From positions 43,494 to 107,493 of the forward strand of contig DGYK01000057.1 in the NCBI GenBank assembly GCA_002398365.1: 64,000 nt of DNA. Direction: 5' to 3'. The stretch is from Flammeovirgaceae bacterium UBA5008 (GTDB lineage Bacteria; Bacteroidota; Bacteroidia; Cytophagales; Cyclobacteriaceae). Below are positions 36,735-45,427 of the stretch, piece by piece (the first letter of the stretch is position 1; every line of letters begins with the position of its first letter). The translations under genes and the position numbers were made by a program. Below the pieces are notes generated by a model. It was not told where the DNA came from. It did not search any database and worked only from the letters and a program-made list of their open reading frames with translations.

Positions 36735-36994
36735 TGGATAGTTCAACCCTTATCGATTTCAACAAAAAGTTCACTGCCTTGATTGCCAAAAATACCGGGG
36801 TAGCAGAAGAAAGCATTGAACCGATTTTACGGTTCACCCAAGATATGGGTATGGATTCGCTTGATATGGTAAATTTGGTTGTAGAATTTGAAAACGAGTT
36901 TCATGTAGAGTTTACCGATGATGAAGCTGAGAAAATAATAACCGTAAAAGACGCGAGGGAGCTACTGATGAAAAAATTGAAACCTGTACTATAA
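36734..36994 (+). CDS. Acyl carrier protein-like protein
   Basis: 86 residues with the four-helix ACP pattern and the 4'-phosphopantetheine serine in MDSLD (Ser42), followed by the acidic helix NLVVEFENEFHVEFTDDEAE. It is clearly distinct in context from a fatty-acid synthase ACP: it sits inside a metal-efflux operon, coupled to the previous gene by TAATG. Its partner enzymes are not in view. An earlier in-frame start at 36725 would overlap the previous gene more and is less likely. Confidence 0.85.
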   Translation: MDSSTLIDFNKKFTALIAKNTGVAEESIEPILRFTQDMGMDSLDMVNLVVEFENEFHVEFTDDEAEKIITVKDARELLMKKLKPVL

Positions 36995-37102
36995 GAAATG
37001 CAAGATCAACCCAGAGAACCATAATCATATTGAGCTCGCAGGTGACGTACAAAATTTTGAAATACTAGTTGTTACACTGAATAATCTATAATTAAATATA
37101 AT

Positions 37103-37249
37103 ATGCTGAATACAAATCACCAACATACCTGCGATGAACACGGCCACATGACCTGCTGTTCACTGGAGGTGGAAAAGATTTATGCCAAGACCAAGGCTGG
37201 CGATTTGCTAAAGCCCAACGAGAAAATGCGCGAACATGCTTCTAGATAA
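37103..37249 (+). CDS. 48-residue His/Cys peptide related to the N-terminus of the downstream P-type ATPase
   Basis: Starts ATG 37103, ends TAA 37247-37249. It contains NHQHTCDEHGHMTCCSLE (Cys10, Cys18, Cys19 and four His), closely matching the N-terminal residues of the ATPase at 38849 (NHQHTYDEQGRMTCCSLE); the DNA is also clearly similar over about 50 bp. It overlaps the bestrophin gene start by 14 bp, so it would be translated in the same operon. It is either a stand-alone metal-binding peptide or the leftover 5' end of a second ATPase gene. Confidence 0.6.
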   Translation: MLNTNHQHTCDEHGHMTCCSLEVEKIYAKTKAGDLLKPNEKMREHASR

Positions 37250-38126
37250 AAGAATATCCATCGCAGATTTTATCAAAATCATCAGGTTTGACATTGGGCT
37301 CATTTCAGCCTATGCCATCATTGTGGGTTTTTTAGATCAGTATGAATTTCTGAACAAAGTCAACGTGCCACTATCCGTAACGGGTGTGTTTGGCACCGCG
37401 GTGGCATTGTTGCTGGGCTTTCGCACCAGTCAATCGTATGAGCGCTGGTGGGAAGCCCGCATTATTTGGGGCTCTATCGTTAACGATTCGCGTACACTGG
37501 TACGGCAGGCGTTGGCTTTCTACAACATCTCTGAAGATCAACAACGACAAGAGGTGAGCGCTATGGCCGAGCGCCAGATCATCTGGTGTTACGCATTGGG
37601 CGAAGCGTTGCGCAAGCTGCCTTTTTCGCAACGTGTGCAAACTTACCTGCGGGAGCGCAAGATTGAAGACCGCAACTTACCCAATGCTATCCTTTCGGTA
37701 CATTCGCAGGCAGTGGCCAAAGCGCACCGCGATGGATGGATAAATGACCTGCAACAGGTGCAGATAGACAGTACCCTTGCCAGGCTGTGCGAAGCGATGG
37801 GCAGGTGCGAACGGATAAAAAATACCGTCTTTCCAAAAGCCCATAGTCTGTTGATCCATTTCATTATTTACGTTTTTGCTACGATGCTACCCTTTGGCCT
37901 GTCGGACGAGTTCTTACTGGTAGAAATAACTTTGACAATTGGTGTTCCCGTTATTTTTATCGCCATTGAGAAGACGGCAATTTTGATGGAAAACCCATTT
38001 GAAAACAAACCAATGGATACACCGATGACCGACCTTGCGCAAACCATTGAAATTAATTTGAAGGAAATGACAAGTGCTACAGACGTACCCGTAAAAAAAC
38101 AGGCGGATAGCTATTTCATACTTTGA
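37236..38126 (+). CDS. Bestrophin-family anion channel
   Basis: 296 residues with four membrane helices. Typical segments are SVTGVFGTAVALLLGFRTSQSYERWWEAR (about 50-80) and a C-terminal pair of helices (about 208-250). Bacterial bestrophins are pentameric anion (Cl-/HCO3-) channels, though some conduct cations. It directly precedes a beta-carbonic anhydrase, a pairing known in phototrophs for bicarbonate supply. In this metal-export operon the role may be charge balance or bicarbonate handling; that is inference. Confidence 0.9.
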   Translation: MLLDKRISIADFIKIIRFDIGLISAYAIIVGFLDQYEFLNKVNVPLSVTGVFGTAVALLLGFRTSQSYERWWEARIIWGSIVNDSRTLVRQALAFYNISEDQQRQEVSAMAERQIIWCYALGEALRKLPFSQRVQTYLRERKIEDRNLPNAILSVHSQAVAKAHRDGWINDLQQVQIDSTLARLCEAMGRCERIKNTVFPKAHSLLIHFIIYVFATMLPFGLSDEFLLVEITLTIGVPVIFIAIEKTAILMENPFENKPMDTPMTDLAQTIEINLKEMTSATDVPVKKQADSYFIL

Positions 38127-38158
38127 CCAATTATTTACTAATTAAAAAAACCAATACA

Positions 38159-38818
38159 ATGGCTACAACTTACCAAAAACTCTTTGAAAACAACAAGCGG
38201 TGGGTGGAGAACCAGCTTCAAACCAATCCCGCCTATTTCGACAAGTTGGCAATAGGGCAAACACCCGAGTACTTATTCATCGGATGTTCGGACAGCAGAG
38301 CCCCTGCCAGCATCATTACGGGAACGCAGCCTGGGGAAATTTTTGAACATCGTAACGTGGCAAACCTGGTGGTTTCTACGGATATGAATTTAATGGCTGT
38401 GCTTCAATATTCCGTGGAGATTCTTAAAGTAAAACACATAATTGTTTGTGGCCATTACGGTTGTGGTGGCGTGGCAGCATCGCAGAAAAAAAACCACAAC
38501 GGCCTTATTGATAATTGGCTTCGTACTATACGTGACACGTATCGATCAAACCGCAAAGAGCTGGATAGCATTGCAAATGAAGAATTAAGATTGAGGAGAC
38601 TTGCAGAGCTGAACGTAAAGGAACAGGTCTTCCATTTGGCGATGACATCCATCGTACAAGAGGCCTTTGACCGCCATCAATTTCTTCAACTGCATGGATG
38701 GGTTTATGATTTAGAAACAGGAATGATCAGAGACCTGGATATCTCCATTGAAAGAGATTTTAAAGACTTTGACTTGTATAACTGCAACCACGGTGAACAT
38801 GCCCATCCACAGGATTAA
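38159..38818 (+). CDS. Beta-class carbonic anhydrase
   Basis: 219 residues. Zinc ligands and catalytic dyad are visible: CSDSR (C43, D45, R47) and GHYGCGG (H99, C102). It interconverts CO2 and HCO3- in the cytoplasm (no signal peptide). The start at ATG 38159 is chosen; a TTG at 38123 would add 12 residues overlapping the bestrophin stop. It lies between bestrophin and a P-type ATPase gene (30-bp gap), so the three are probably cotranscribed. Confidence 0.95.
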   Translation: MATTYQKLFENNKRWVENQLQTNPAYFDKLAIGQTPEYLFIGCSDSRAPASIITGTQPGEIFEHRNVANLVVSTDMNLMAVLQYSVEILKVKHIIVCGHYGCGGVAASQKKNHNGLIDNWLRTIRDTYRSNRKELDSIANEELRLRRLAELNVKEQVFHLAMTSIVQEAFDRHQFLQLHGWVYDLETGMIRDLDISIERDFKDFDLYNCNHGEHAHPQD

Positions 38819-38848
38819 ATTTTGCAGAATTGAATAAACAACCAACTT

Positions 38849-40864
38849 ATGACTAATCACGCAGACCCCAACCACCAACATACGTACGATGAACAAGGCC
38901 GCATGACCTGCTGTTCACTGGAAGAAAAGATTAACGCCAAAACTTCGGGTAAAGCCGATACGCATACCGAATCGGATGGCCACGACCATTCTCCAAATGC
39001 GCAAAGCACATTTCAAATGTTTACGCCATCATTAGTAAGTTTGGCGTTGCTGCTCATCGCGATTGCTTTTGATAACTATTGGCAACCTGCTTTTTTTAAA
39101 GATTGGGTTCGATTGGCTTGGTATCTGCTCGCTTATCTGCCTGTGGGCTTTCCTGTCATAAAGGAAGCCTGCAAGGCAATTGTCAAAAAAGAATTTTTCA
39201 CTGAATTTTTATTGATGAGCATTGCTACCATCGGTGCATTTTCCATAGGCGAGTACCCCGAGGGTGTGGCCGTGATGTTGTTCTATGCCATCGGAGAAGT
39301 CTTTCAAACACTGGCTGTAAAAAGAGCAAAGGGAAACATCAAAGCATTGCTCGACCAGCGACCTGATGAAGTTACCATTGTAGAAGAAGGCAACGTTCGC
39401 ACCGTGAAAGCAGAATCTGTTTCTATCGGAAACATCATTCAATTAAAGCCAGGCGAAAAATTAGCATTGGATGGTGTGTTGCTTTCCGATGCGGCTTCTT
39501 TCAATACAGCTGCACTCACAGGCGAAAGTAAACCTGATACAAAACAAAAAGATGAAACCGTATTGGCAGGAATGATTAACCTCAACACCGTTTCGTTGGT
39601 GAAAGTCACAACAGCCTATACCGATAGCAAGCTTTCAAAAATTTTAGATTTGGTTCAGAATGCCACAGCGCAAAAAGCAAAGACGGAATTGTTTATACGC
39701 ACTTTTGCCAAGTACTATACACCTGTGGTGGTGCTGCTTGCGTTGCTGATTTGTGTGTTGCCCTATTTCTTTGTTGCCGATTATCAGTTCCGCGATTGGC
39801 TCTATCGCGCGCTCGTGTTCTTAGTTATTTCTTGTCCCTGCGCATTGGTGATTTCGATACCACTCGGCTACTTTGGCGGCATCGGTGCATCTTCGCGCAA
39901 CGGCATCCTCTTCAAAGGCAGTAATTATTTGGACATCGTGGCATCCATCAAAAATGTGGTGATGGACAAAACAGGCACACTCACCGAGGGAGTTTTTAAA
40001 GTGCAACAAGTAAATATTCAGTCTGGCTTTGATGAAAAGGAAATATTGGAATTGGTCAACGCATTGGAAAGCAAAAGCACACACCCCGTGGCCACCGCTA
40101 TCCATCAATATGTGGGCGATGTAAATTCCAAAATCGAATTGATAGGTGTAGAAGAAATAGCAGGACATGGATTGAAAGCAACCGTCAACGGAAAAGAATT
40201 ATTGGTGGGCAATTTCAAACTCATGAGCAAGTTTGATATTAAATACGATGTGGATGTAAGCAGTATCGTTTACACAGTCATTGCGATTTCATACGATAAA
40301 AAATTTGCAGGCTACATCACCATTGCCGACCAGATAAAAGAAGATGCAAAAACAGCCATCGAACAACTCCACCGCTTGGGCATAAAGACAACCATGCTCA
40401 GTGGCGATAAAAGTTCGGTAGTGAATTTTGTTGCAAAAGAACTGAACATTGACAATGCCTTTGGCGACCTCTTGCCCGAAGACAAAGTGAACAAGGTAAA
40501 AGAAATAAAAGCACGAGGCGAAAGCGTTGCCTTTGTGGGCGATGGCGTAAACGATGCGCCTGTAGTGGCATTGAGCGATGCAGGCATAGCGATGGGCGGG
40601 CTTGGCAGCGATGCCACCATTGAAACGGCTGATATAGTAATCCAAGATGATAGGCCATCAAAGATTCCGATGGCCATCAACATAGGCAAAACCACCAAGC
40701 GCATTGTTTGGCAAAACATTACACTTGCCTTTGTTGTAAAAGCAGCAGTCTTAATACTCGGTGCTGGTGGCCTGGCCACCATGTGGGAGGCGGTGTTTGC
40801 CGATGTGGGCGTAGCTCTGTTGGCGATATTGAATGCAGTGAGGATTCAGAGGATGAAATTTTAA
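38849..40864 (+). CDS. Heavy-metal P1B-type ATPase (Zn/Cd/Pb type)
   Basis: 671 residues. The N-terminus lacks an HMA fold but has a His/Cys tail (MTCCSLEEK with C21, C22; HTESDGHDHS). Core motifs: CPC (329-331) in ISCPCALVIS, the phosphorylated Asp in MDKTGTLTEG (D373), the HP motif KSTHPVATAI and GDGVNDAPVVALSDAGIAMGG. The sequence after CPC and the C-terminal helix (EAVFADVGVALLAILNAVRIQ, with Asp) fit P1B-2 pumps for Zn2+, Cd2+ or Pb2+. It exports from cytoplasm to periplasm, feeding the Czc-like pump. Confidence 0.93.
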   Translation: MTNHADPNHQHTYDEQGRMTCCSLEEKINAKTSGKADTHTESDGHDHSPNAQSTFQMFTPSLVSLALLLIAIAFDNYWQPAFFKDWVRLAWYLLAYLPVGFPVIKEACKAIVKKEFFTEFLLMSIATIGAFSIGEYPEGVAVMLFYAIGEVFQTLAVKRAKGNIKALLDQRPDEVTIVEEGNVRTVKAESVSIGNIIQLKPGEKLALDGVLLSDAASFNTAALTGESKPDTKQKDETVLAGMINLNTVSLVKVTTAYTDSKLSKILDLVQNATAQKAKTELFIRTFAKYYTPVVVLLALLICVLPYFFVADYQFRDWLYRALVFLVISCPCALVISIPLGYFGGIGASSRNGILFKGSNYLDIVASIKNVVMDKTGTLTEGVFKVQQVNIQSGFDEKEILELVNALESKSTHPVATAIHQYVGDVNSKIELIGVEEIAGHGLKATVNGKELLVGNFKLMSKFDIKYDVDVSSIVYTVIAISYDKKFAGYITIADQIKEDAKTAIEQLHRLGIKTTMLSGDKSSVVNFVAKELNIDNAFGDLLPEDKVNKVKEIKARGESVAFVGDGVNDAPVVALSDAGIAMGGLGSDATIETADIVIQDDRPSKIPMAINIGKTTKRIVWQNITLAFVVKAAVLILGAGGLATMWEAVFADVGVALLAILNAVRIQRMKF

Positions 40865-40874
40865 AATCAAGCTC

Positions 40875-41408
40875 ATGAAAATAAGCATAGGCACTACGTC
40901 AAATCTTCGTTTATGTATCTTCTTACTGATTACGAGTTTTGGTTTCATAAAGCAATCATTTGCAGGCCTTAAATGGATTGATGTCGGCATCAACGGGCTC
41001 ACCTGTTCGTTATGTACGCGAAGCGTGGACAGGAGCATAAGCCGGTTAGAATTTGTTGACAGCGTGAACATGAGTCTGGAGAACACCGAGGGAAGAATTT
41101 ACGTGAAAGATGTTGAGGTTATAGATTTGAAAAGGATAACAAAAGCAATTACCGATGCTGGTTTTTCGGTTCGGTTTGTGCGCCTCCAATTTGACTTAAG
41201 AGATACACGAATCGACAAGAACGGTGTTTTTAATTTTAAGGGACAGCAATACCAATGGCTTCAATTTAAGGGCAACGAGTTGCCAAATAACGTTACGCTG
41301 ATATTGATTGATGAAGGGTTTCTTCCCAGGAAAGAAAGCATTCAATGGAAAAAGAAATGGGGGATATCACCTGATAAAAACATTTTACATTTGATAAATG
41401 AAAGGTAA
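40875..41408 (+). CDS. Secreted HMA-domain protein
   Basis: 177 residues with an N-terminal signal peptide (LCIFLLITSFGFIKQSFA) and one HMA-like domain (about 34-105) whose metal site reads GLTCSLCTRSV. The C-terminal third is a separate segment of unknown function. An exported HMA protein is likely a periplasmic metal chaperone between the inner-membrane ATPase and the outer-membrane barrel encoded next (overlap 11 bp). Confidence 0.75.
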   Translation: MKISIGTTSNLRLCIFLLITSFGFIKQSFAGLKWIDVGINGLTCSLCTRSVDRSISRLEFVDSVNMSLENTEGRIYVKDVEVIDLKRITKAITDAGFSVRFVRLQFDLRDTRIDKNGVFNFKGQQYQWLQFKGNELPNNVTLILIDEGFLPRKESIQWKKKWGISPDKNILHLINER

Positions 41409-42369
41409 GCCCGTCTTGATTTATTTGTTTTTAATAATTGGCGTAAAGCCATGCGTTTCGCAGGAATTATTTCCTTTGAATGAATCGGCCAGTTCGGTAC
41501 CAAAGAATGTATTTGGCCTTAGGGTGCTCAATCAAAATTATAAAGAAGTCAATCTTACCCGTTCTATGTATGCTATCCGGGCGATGTATGGGGTTACTTC
41601 AAAACTATCTGTATTGCTGACCGGTTCAATATCCAATCACCATGACAGGAAATTGCCACGTGACCTGATTAACCACACACATGTTGGAAACCAAACCAAC
41701 TATTATACACAAAGCCCTAAGCGGGGAGTGGTCTATCCGTATTTATTCAGCGGAGTTCACTTCTTTGCAAAATATCGCTTCGTGTCGATTGATAAAAAGA
41801 ATGGTCACTTCAGGATAGCGGGTTATGGCGAATGGTCGAAACTGGCAGTAGCTCATGATGAAGCCGAGCCTAACTTAATGGATGATACCGGAGGCTTTGG
41901 ATATGGAGTTATCACCACGTTTCTTAAGAATCGTTTTGCAGTATCGCTCACCGGTGGATTGATTAAGCCTGACTCATACTCCGAAACACAACCTGATATT
42001 ACGGGCGGCCCCGATTTACCGACTACTATTTATTTTGGTGATGCAATCCGATATGACCTGTCATTTGGGTACCGCCTTGCGCCTAAACACTACACTGACT
42101 ATGACCAGCCCAATTGGAATATTTATTTGGAATTTCGGGGCCGGAAATACGATGCTGCAAAAGTTATTCAAAATGGCGTAGAGCTGGCTTCAAATTCAAT
42201 TCCCTTGGCGGCAGGTTCATACATAGAAGTCCACCCCGGCATTCAGCGCATTGTAAAATCTAATCTCAGAATTGATTTTTCGGTAGGTTTAAGTTTAGTT
42301 GGTAATTCGTATGTTCGCTTCACACCAATATGGGAATTAGGAATTCAAAGATATTTTTATCGCAAGTAA
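41398..42369 (+). CDS. Predicted outer-membrane beta-barrel protein
   Basis: 323 residues with signal peptide (about 1-22, PCVSQ) and repeated amphipathic strands ending in the aromatic GIQRYFYRK. Start overlaps the secreted HMA gene. It lacks TonB or TolC features; transporter-like outer-membrane proteins of this kind often lie in metal or copper operons of Bacteroidota. Function unknown. Confidence 0.65.
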   Translation: MKGKPVLIYLFLIIGVKPCVSQELFPLNESASSVPKNVFGLRVLNQNYKEVNLTRSMYAIRAMYGVTSKLSVLLTGSISNHHDRKLPRDLINHTHVGNQTNYYTQSPKRGVVYPYLFSGVHFFAKYRFVSIDKKNGHFRIAGYGEWSKLAVAHDEAEPNLMDDTGGFGYGVITTFLKNRFAVSLTGGLIKPDSYSETQPDITGGPDLPTTIYFGDAIRYDLSFGYRLAPKHYTDYDQPNWNIYLEFRGRKYDAAKVIQNGVELASNSIPLAAGSYIEVHPGIQRIVKSNLRIDFSVGLSLVGNSYVRFTPIWELGIQRYFYRK

Positions 42370-42417
42370 ATTTATGGTCTGGAATTTAATCTTGAACGCT
42401 TGGTGCGTTTTAACGTT

Positions 42418-42519
42418 GCAGGTGGCTTGGCCACCATGTGGGAAGCCGTGTTTGCAGATGTGGGCGTGGCTCTGTTGGCAATATTGAATGCAGTGAGGAT
42501 TCAGAAAATGAAGTTTTAA
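42418..42519 (+). pseudogene. 3' remnant of a P1B-type ATPase gene
   Basis: Thirty-three codons ending TAA 42517-42519 encode GGLATMWEAVFADVGVALLA and continue to RIQKMKF, almost identical to the last residues of the ATPase ending at 40864. The DNA matches the 40764-40864 region closely, with mostly third-position changes. No upstream coding sequence of the ATPase is left: a stop lies just before. Nothing else is seen in 42370-42648. Confidence 0.85.
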
Positions 42520-42648
42520 AAAAAATATATCGAACCAAAAAATGAAGTCTATGGCCACAAAATACTCCCAAAGACTAAAATTTTTTAAGTGCAGAGCCGT
42601 TTGCCAAAATTCGCCCAAATAATTCAAAATCATAGCTGGCATAGAACT

Positions 42649-43122
42649 ATGAAATGGCCTGTGGAGAAACTTAAACCCAAAAATGCCGTTCATCAACCAG
42701 TGAACAAGTTAATTTGTCATTTCCTTATCGGGTTTTATTCACTCGGCACGTTGCTCTTGCCTTTAGGGGATTTTTCTTTCTTGACCGAAATTCCGCAGAT
42801 GTATCGAAATTGCCAATCTAACGAGCATGCAGATATGAATGCGTTTGACTTCATCACTGACCACCTTATAAACATTGACGGCCTATTTGACAAACATCAG
42901 AACGGGGATGACCAACGGCCGCATAAAAACCATCCGGCTCAACATCGCTCTGTTTCATTTGTCTCATTTTCCACTTGCCTTACATTTTCAATAGCCAAAC
43001 CCTACATAACCGAAATCAAAGAGTCGGCAAATGGGGTTAGCTTTATTAGAGATGGCTATCTATCCGAAGTTTTTAAACCACCGTCACCTATCAGTTCAGC
43101 TTACGGCCTTCCATCCATGTAG
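42649..43122 (+). CDS. Hypothetical secreted or membrane-anchored protein
   Basis: 157 residues. A hydrophobic segment near 18-38 (LICHFLIGFYSLGTLLLPL) is probably a signal or anchor. The middle contains His/Asp-rich stretches (FDKHQNGDDQRPHKNHPAQH, about 85-104) and the end is VFKPPSPISSAYG. The His-rich region and FxPP ending resemble small proteins next to metal pumps in Bacteroidota. Start chosen at ATG 42649; the frame could extend to 42589 but that would move the signal away from the N-terminus. Confidence 0.55.
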   Translation: MKWPVEKLKPKNAVHQPVNKLICHFLIGFYSLGTLLLPLGDFSFLTEIPQMYRNCQSNEHADMNAFDFITDHLINIDGLFDKHQNGDDQRPHKNHPAQHRSVSFVSFSTCLTFSIAKPYITEIKESANGVSFIRDGYLSEVFKPPSPISSAYGLPSM

Positions 43123-43164
43123 GCGTCAATTTCTTTTTTCAACTATTTTAAAATTATAATCACA

Positions 43165-43584
43165 ATGAAAAAAATATTTTCTATTGTGGCGGCTGCTTTG
43201 GTGGCCATCACAGGCTTTGCCCAATCAACGGCACCGCAGTCTGTTACAGATGCATTTCATGCCAAGTTTCCAGATGCCGTAAACGTTAAGTGGGACAAAG
43301 AAGGAAAGCATGAATACGAAGCTGGGTTTGAATGGAACGGCAAAAAGTGTTCGGCTAATTTCTCAGATACAGATGAGTGGCTCGAAACCGAGAGCCCTTT
43401 ATCGTTTACTGATTTGCCCGAACGGGTCAGGGAGGTTTTTAACTCAACTCACAAAAAGGCTACCATCGTAGCAGTGGCCAAGATTGACACTTCAAAAGGC
43501 CAAATCAAATATGAGATTGAATTTAAAAACGGAATCAAGACAGATGAAGTTTTTTACTCAGCCAACGGCACAGAAGTAAAATAG
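43165..43584 (+). CDS. Secreted PepSY-like (BLIP-fold) protein
   Basis: 139 residues: a signal peptide (IVAAALVAITGFAQ) and two copies of a PepSY-like unit (PDAVNVKWDKEGKHEYEAGF; IKYEIEFKNGIKTDEVFY). The pattern matches the putative beta-lactamase-inhibitor-like PepSY-like family common in Bacteroidota. Periplasmic, function unknown. It ends at a strong terminator, and the next gene carries a similar-looking domain at its C-terminus. Confidence 0.8.
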   Translation: MKKIFSIVAAALVAITGFAQSTAPQSVTDAFHAKFPDAVNVKWDKEGKHEYEAGFEWNGKKCSANFSDTDEWLETESPLSFTDLPERVREVFNSTHKKATIVAVAKIDTSKGQIKYEIEFKNGIKTDEVFYSANGTEVK

Positions 43585-43595
43585 TCATGTAGTCA

Positions 43596-43622
43596 AGCGG
43601 AAGGAACTCAGTTCCTTCCGCT
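43596..43622 (+). terminator. Perfect 12-bp hairpin terminator
   Basis: AGCGGAAGGAAC (43596-43607), loop TCA, GTTCCTTCCGCT (43611-43622), then an AT-rich tail (ATTTCATTTTA). It lies 12 bp after the PepSY-like gene and 26 bp before the TauE/SafE gene. Confidence 0.85.
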
Positions 43623-43647
43623 ATTTCATTTTATTTACACGAGTAAT

Positions 43648-44679
43648 ATGTCCACACTATTTTTAATATTTATTTGTAGCTACATAGCCTTTTCATTAAG
43701 TACGATTTGTGGTGGCGGTGCCGGGCTTATTCTGATGCCTATCCTAGGCAATCTTTTACCCACCAATCAAGTCCCATCGGCTTTATCCATTGGTACTTTT
43801 ACGAGTTCATCATCACGGTTTGTAGCATTCTATAAAAACATCGATTGGTCAATTGTCAAATACTTTGTTCCCGCTGCTTTGCCCGCTGTGTGGCTGGGCG
43901 CATGGTTGTTGCGGTTTATCAATCCAATCTACTTAGAGATTGCAATGGGTGTTTTTTTAGTTGCCAACCTTCCGTTTGCATTAAGAAAAAGAAAAATTGA
44001 ACAACAGGGCAAGAAGTTATCTCATTCTCAATTTATTCTCATTGGCTTTTTTGCTGGGTTCTTATCTGGGATTACAGGTGTTGTAGGTTTACTTTTTAAT
44101 AGCTTCTACTTACGGCATGGTTTGACGAAGGAAGAAATTGTGGCTACACGGGCGGCAAATGAAGTGACCCTGCATTTGATTAAGATTGTTCTTTATGCAC
44201 TCTTCGGTTTGATAAACGCTAATGTTATTACAATCGGTTTAGTGGTTGCAGCATCGGCCATCTTATCAACCGTTTCAATGAGATGGATATTACCCAAGCT
44301 AAGCGAGTTCGTTTTCAAAAAAATTGGATATTGGGCAATGGTTGTTTCGGGTGTGGTTCTGCTCGCCCAATCGGGCAATAGCTTGTTGGATGCAAATAAG
44401 GGTTCAATAACGTATGGTTTTCTGTCAAAAGGCGTAGAGTCAAAACTGCAATGGCAAAACGCCAACTATGCACTTGAATTTACGTATGATGAAGGCTTTG
44501 AATTTGAACAAGTAATTCCGTTTTCTGAACTGACCCATCAACAGCAGCAAATGGTAATCGCAGGGCAGGGCGATGCAGATAAAATCATTATCGAAACTGT
44601 TTACACTTTTGATGAAAACTACTACGAAGCCTACTATTTTAAAGGAGACAATCTATTAAGGAAGATTGAGTTTAAATAG
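43648..44679 (+). CDS. TauE/SafE (TSUP) family transporter with C-terminal extra domain
   Basis: 343 residues. Residues 1-250 form an eight-helix TSUP transporter with the duplicated signature (STICGGGAGLILMPILGNLLP; FFAGFLSGITGVVGLLFNSF). Residues about 258-343 form a soluble domain (LQWQNANYALEFTYDEGFEF; TVYTFDENYYEAYYF) that is not part of ordinary TSUP proteins and resembles a PepSY-like unit. TSUP members export or import sulfur-containing anions or, in some cases, metals. The link to the preceding PepSY-like protein is suggestive. Confidence 0.85.
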   Translation: MSTLFLIFICSYIAFSLSTICGGGAGLILMPILGNLLPTNQVPSALSIGTFTSSSSRFVAFYKNIDWSIVKYFVPAALPAVWLGAWLLRFINPIYLEIAMGVFLVANLPFALRKRKIEQQGKKLSHSQFILIGFFAGFLSGITGVVGLLFNSFYLRHGLTKEEIVATRAANEVTLHLIKIVLYALFGLINANVITIGLVVAASAILSTVSMRWILPKLSEFVFKKIGYWAMVVSGVVLLAQSGNSLLDANKGSITYGFLSKGVESKLQWQNANYALEFTYDEGFEFEQVIPFSELTHQQQQMVIAGQGDADKIIIETVYTFDENYYEAYYFKGDNLLRKIEFK

Positions 44680-44908
44680 ACGAGACAAAAAAGAAGAGCT
44701 TTTGAAAGTTTAGTTGGAGATATTGTATTCATGGGTTACGGTTGATACCGCTGCACCTTGTTAGTAATCCGCTGAATTGAAATCCTTTACAACTTTGTGT
44801 ATATTTAATCAAACGTAATCTGATTTCATGACTTTAATCATCTTTTAATAAAACGACCGTCATAATTTAGTTTGGTTTAACATCGTTCTTTTGTTCTAAG
44901 AATTGGAA

Positions 44909-45427
44909 ATGATAAGCCTCAAAACCATACGGAAGTTTAGGTGTTCCTTGGCAGGGATTGTTATCTTGTCCATTGCATCGGTTTTGAGTTGTGACTTTCT
45001 CTGCGATGTAGGGTTAATTTCTTTTCAAACGGTTCGGCCTTCACCCGTATCAAAATCCACAGCCCATAGTCATTCTGATAAAAAACATAGCAATCATCAT
45101 CAGAATAAGGCCGAGAGCCACCCATCGCACGATCACAGTACCAGCAAGCATGAACACAATGCAACCGACAAAGACGGAGGCTGCTGTGATGATCTGACTC
45201 GGGCGTTCTATTCTACTCTAGCCAATGCTCCTTCTACATTAAATAATTTGGGTCACTCATTGGAATTGCGGCTCATCAAGATATTCATGCTGCCATGTGT
45301 TTTGAATGAGAACTTACTTGATAACCTTACAATACTTTCTCCGAACAATAATCATGCAAATGGCCCTCTTGGACTTTTGCACACCGGCCAACGTATTTGT
45401 ATTCTTTTCTGCACTTTCCTTATTTAA
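44909..45427 (+). CDS. His-rich secreted/membrane-anchored protein
   Basis: 172 residues from ATG 44909 (a TTG at 44903 would add two). An N-terminal hydrophobic segment (LAGIVILSIASVLSCDFLC) is followed by a His-rich stretch (about 50-88, with a dozen His such as HSHSDKKHSNHH and SHDHSTSKHEH), then a GGCCDDLTRAFYSTL motif and a C-terminal ICILFCTFLI. Architecture matches small His-rich proteins that precede Cus-type copper loci in Bacteroidota. Probably binds Cu or Zn in the periplasm. Confidence 0.7.
   Translation: MISLKTIRKFRCSLAGIVILSIASVLSCDFLCDVGLISFQTVRPSPVSKSTAHSHSDKKHSNHHQNKAESHPSHDHSTSKHEHNATDKDGGCCDDLTRAFYSTLANAPSTLNNLGHSLELRLIKIFMLPCVLNENLLDNLTILSPNNNHANGPLGLLHTGQRICILFCTFLI

Noticed and set aside
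38123..38158. TTG start 36 bp upstream for carbonic anhydrase
   Set aside because: It overlaps the bestrophin stop and adds residues not typical of the family; the ATG at 38159 matches the usual N-terminus.
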